From positions 1 through 6,198 of the forward strand of contig JAPLCL010000396.1 in NCBI GenBank assembly GCA_026392265.1: a stretch of 6,198 nt of DNA, read 5' to 3'. The position numbers and the translations under genes are program-made. Shown here piece after piece: positions 5,483 through 6,198 of the stretch (position 1 is its first letter; every line of letters starts with the position of its first letter). Below the pieces are notes generated by a model that was not told the origin of the DNA, made no database searches, and worked only from the letters and a program-made list of their open reading frames with translations. The stretch comes from Actinomycetota bacterium. Lineage in GTDB: Bacteria; Actinomycetota; Thermoleophilia; UBA2241.

Positions 5483-5512
5483 CTTCTTGACGTTCCTCTT
5501 CTCTCAGGCAGC

Positions 5513-6046
5513 CTAGGCGCGCTTGCCGACCTTGCGCTGCACGTACTCGCCGGCGTACCGGATGCCCTTGCCCTTGTACGGCTCGGGCGGGCGGATGGAG
5601 CGGATCTTGGCGGCCACCTCGCCCACGACCTGCTTGTCGATGCCTTTGACGACAACGACGGTCGCCTGCGGCGTCTCGAAGGCCACATGCTCCGGCGGCT
5701 CGATGAGCACCGGGTGGCTGTAGCCGACCAACAGCTCAAGAGCATCGCCCTTGAGGCTGGCGCGGTAGCCGACGCCGACGATCTCGAGACGCTTTTCGAA
5801 GCCGTCCGTGACGCCGATCACCATGTTGGCGATGAGCGTCCGCGTAAGACCGTGCAGCGAACGATGCTGGCCGCTGTCGGTGGGTCGCTTGACGGCGATG
5901 ACGCCGTCGCCGACCTCGACCTGCATCTCGCGCGGCACCCGCTGGGTGAGCTCACCCTTGGGGCCCTTGACTGTCACGACGGCGTTGTCGCAGACGAACT
6001 CGACGCCGGCGGGCAGCGGGATGGGAGCTTTACCGATCCTCGACAT
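5513..6046 (-). CDS. rplF: 50S ribosomal protein L6
   Basis: L6 binds 23S rRNA domain VI near the sarcin-ricin loop and factor-binding region. The 177-residue product is the normal length. It starts MSRIGKAPIPLPAGVEF, with VTVKGPKGELTQRVP and the SLHGLTRTLIANMV helix in the first domain. The second domain contains KRLEIVGVGYRASLKGDAL, LLVGYSHPV and the signature IRSIRPPEPYKGKGIRYAGE, ending VQRKVGKRA. Both repeated L6 domains are complete. The ATG at 6046 is 9 bases after the rpsH stop, with GAGGA 7 bases upstream overlapping that stop, which suggests coupled translation. The TAG stop at 5513-5515 is followed by rplR. Confidence 0.98.
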   Translation of the reverse strand: MSRIGKAPIPLPAGVEFVCDNAVVTVKGPKGELTQRVPREMQVEVGDGVIAVKRPTDSGQHRSLHGLTRTLIANMVIGVTDGFEKRLEIVGVGYRASLKGDALELLVGYSHPVLIEPPEHVAFETPQATVVVVKGIDKQVVGEVAAKIRSIRPPEPYKGKGIRYAGEYVQRKVGKRA

Positions 6047-6055
6047 ATGCCGTCC

Positions 6056-6198
6056 TCACCAGATGAAGCAGATCACTTCGCCACCCAGGCCAAGCTTGCG
6101 CGCTTCGGCGCTGGTCACAAGCCCGCGTGACGTTGAGATGATCGCTGTGCCGAGCCCTCCAAGCACCTTGGGCAACGACTCCTTCTTGGCGTACACAC
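6056..6198 (-). CDS. rpsH: 30S ribosomal protein S8 (C-terminal end only)
   Basis: Only the last 46 codons and the TGA stop (6056-6058) are in the window; the start lies beyond the right edge. The visible protein begins VYAKKESLPKVLGGLGTAII, then has STSRGLVTSAEARKLGLGGE, and ends VICFIW. This is the standard S8 C-terminus, including the STS-G-(L/M)-T-EAR motif that binds 16S rRNA helix 21. S8 also binds its own spc-operon mRNA in E. coli; the binding site there is near rplE, outside this window. rplF follows after 9 bases. Confidence 0.96.
   Translation of the reverse strand, partial: VYAKKESLPKVLGGLGTAIISTSRGLVTSAEARKLGLGGEVICFIW

Noticed and set aside
1..6198. Mobile elements, CRISPR arrays, tRNAs or a novel gene system
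   Set aside because: Nearly every base belongs to a recognised ribosomal-cluster gene or a short gap. I saw no inverted terminal repeats, spaced direct repeats, tRNA-like folds or unknown genes.

Overview
This window is a single minus-strand stretch of the universal spc/alpha ribosomal-protein cluster. In transcription order (right to left) it reads rpsH (3' end only), rplF, rplR, rpsE, rpmD, rplO, secY, adk, map, infA, rpmJ, rpsM, rpsK (3' end cut off). Every gene is on the minus strand. Spacing is tight: there is a 4-base overlap at rpsE/rpmD, a 1-base gap at rpmD/rplO, and 6-30 base gaps at most other junctions. The two larger gaps are 69 bases between infA and rpmJ and 114 bases between map and infA. 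The long plus-strand open frames are shadows of high-GC coding sequence.

The organism is a high-GC bacterium. The order secY-adk-map-infA-rpmJ-rpsM-rpsK, the S11, L15 and L30 sequence style, the SecY C-terminus (RHYEGFLK) and a zinc-LID adenylate kinase suggest Actinomycetota, perhaps a deep class such as Thermoleophilia or Coriobacteriia. That is inference from remembered family sequences. Several genes (rpsK, map, secY, rpsE) start with GTG.

Right part (3945-6198): spc-operon ribosomal proteins S8, L6, L18, S5, L30 and L15. Middle (1281-3922): SecY (Sec translocon channel), adenylate kinase and methionine aminopeptidase, which removes the initiator Met from new proteins. Left part (1-1166): IF-1, L36, S13 and S11, the start of the alpha-type block. 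A 114-base gap between map and infA holds a GC-rich hairpin followed by a T-rich run, then a plausible sigma70-type promoter. This would allow the left block to be transcribed separately.

Two things do not fit an ordinary locus. SecY (394 residues) lacks about 26 residues between TM1 and TM2, which is the plug (TM2a) segment, joined in frame at a PGG sequence. L18 (94 residues) loses its conserved C-terminal block (the FDRGGYxYHGRVK region). The original end of the gene, Gly-Leu-Val-Phe-stop, is still readable in another frame just downstream, so about 79 bases appear to be missing there, with a frameshift. Two losses of similar size in essential genes suggest either real lesions or an assembly/sequencing artefact. 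No new biological system is visible otherwise.
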